A stretch of DNA of 5,322 nucleotides from JANRKG01 sp033763635 (GTDB lineage: Bacteria; Cyanobacteriota; Cyanobacteriia; GCF-001939115), in the NCBI GenBank assembly GCA_033763635.1, contig JANRKG010000445.1:1-5322 (forward strand). The letters are read 5' to 3'. Under the pieces are notes generated by a model that made no database searches, had not been told where the DNA came from, and was given only the letters and a program-made list of their open reading frames with translations. Both the position numbers and the translations under genes were made by a program. Each line of letters opens with the position of its first letter. Position 1 is the stretch's first letter. Below are positions 5,003-5,322 of the stretch, in pieces.

Positions 5003-5322
5003 TTAGACCAGATCGACTGCCAAAACAGTAGCATTGGGATCAATTACCTCTTCAGGCACCTGAATCGTCAGTTCTCCCAGGGGGTCTGGATTCATCAAAG
5101 CATCTACGATCGAGCAACGAGTCGTGTAGGCTAATGCCTTTTCAGTCGCTAACACCTGCACGGATCGCACCTGCTTAATCGCAAGTCCACGCACGGTCAC
5201 GGTGTCATAGGGCTTCATCAACAGGTGCAGGTAAATCCGCTGGCCTCGACGGGTTGAGGGACCATAGAATTGCCAGGGTTCAAGACCCGGTTCTGTCCCC
5301 ACAATACTCTCCTGATTCCGCT
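5003..5322 (-). CDS. alpha-L-fucosidase (GH29 type), C-terminal end only
   Basis: The frame is open from the right edge to TAA at 5005-5003, giving 105 complete visible codons. A GTG at 5302 is not the start, because the frame and the sequence pattern continue past it (NQESIVGTEPGLEPW). The segment QFYGPSTRRGQRIYLHLL, then VRGLAIKQVRSVQVL, TTRCSIVDAL and ELTIQVPEEVIDPNATVLAV matches the C-terminal region of bacterial GH29 alpha-L-fucosidases as I know it; that region forms a beta-sandwich after the TIM-barrel catalytic domain. The catalytic nucleophile Asp and the acid/base residue lie outside the window, so activity cannot be judged. The enzyme would release L-fucose from glycans. It converges on the 179-aa gene. 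Confidence 0.85.
   Translation of the reverse strand, partial: RNQESIVGTEPGLEPWQFYGPSTRRGQRIYLHLLMKPYDTVTVRGLAIKQVRSVQVLATEKALAYTTRCSIVDALMNPDPLGELTIQVPEEVIDPNATVLAVDLV

Noticed and set aside
1..5322. CRISPR array, tRNA, rRNA or insertion sequence
   Set aside because: No regularly spaced repeats, no cloverleaf with a GTTCRA arm, and no transposase or terminal inverted repeats were seen.

Overview
The window looks like cyanobacterial DNA. It carries four exact copies of the octamer GCGATCGC (HIP1) in 5.3 kb, at 289-296, 1309-1316, 3357-3364 and 3971-3978, against roughly 0.08 expected for random sequence. The proteins also read as cyanobacterial: a DUF4926-type small protein, a dienelactone hydrolase family protein, and a GH29 fucosidase tail.

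Left part (1-2765). A minus-strand cluster runs leftward: a secreted 537-residue protein (2765 to 1152), a 258-residue M23 metallopeptidase ORF (1155 to 379) and an 83-residue exported protein (356 to 105). The first two overlap by ATGA. My main observation is that one GH19/endolysin-like lysozyme domain is cut in two by this overlap. Its N-terminal half, with the AxxHET catalytic helix, ends the first ORF. Its C-terminal half begins the second ORF, just before the M23 domain. The locus therefore reads as one secreted protein of about 800 residues with two cell-wall-cutting domains, broken by a -1 frameshift between 1152 and 1191. It could be a natural split, a decaying gene or a base error. 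A lysine-rich C-terminal tail of a plus-strand gene appears to enter from the left edge, and a probable terminator lies where the two directions meet.

Middle part (2766-4458). A complete dienelactone hydrolase family gene and a small DUF4926 plus DUF2281-like gene follow, both on the minus strand. The apparently empty 296 bases upstream of the small gene are not empty. They hold the C-terminal part of a decayed gene, probably DUF6883-like, with one internal TAG and a TGA that overlaps the ATG of the small gene. This looks like a two-gene, toxin/antitoxin-style or DUF6883-DUF4926 pair whose first member is dead. The same stretch carries a perfect TATAAT, two short dyads and a 14-nt tandem repeat, pointing rightward to the next gene.

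Right part (4459-5322). An unrecognised, mostly helical 179-residue plus-strand protein converges, with a 4-nt gap, on the C-terminal end of a GH29 alpha-L-fucosidase that continues beyond the window. I see no rRNA, tRNA, CRISPR array or insertion sequence. The two cell-wall domains with a signal peptide would suit a conjugation-associated or surface-remodelling peptidoglycan hydrolase, but no transfer gene is visible here, so that role is conjecture.
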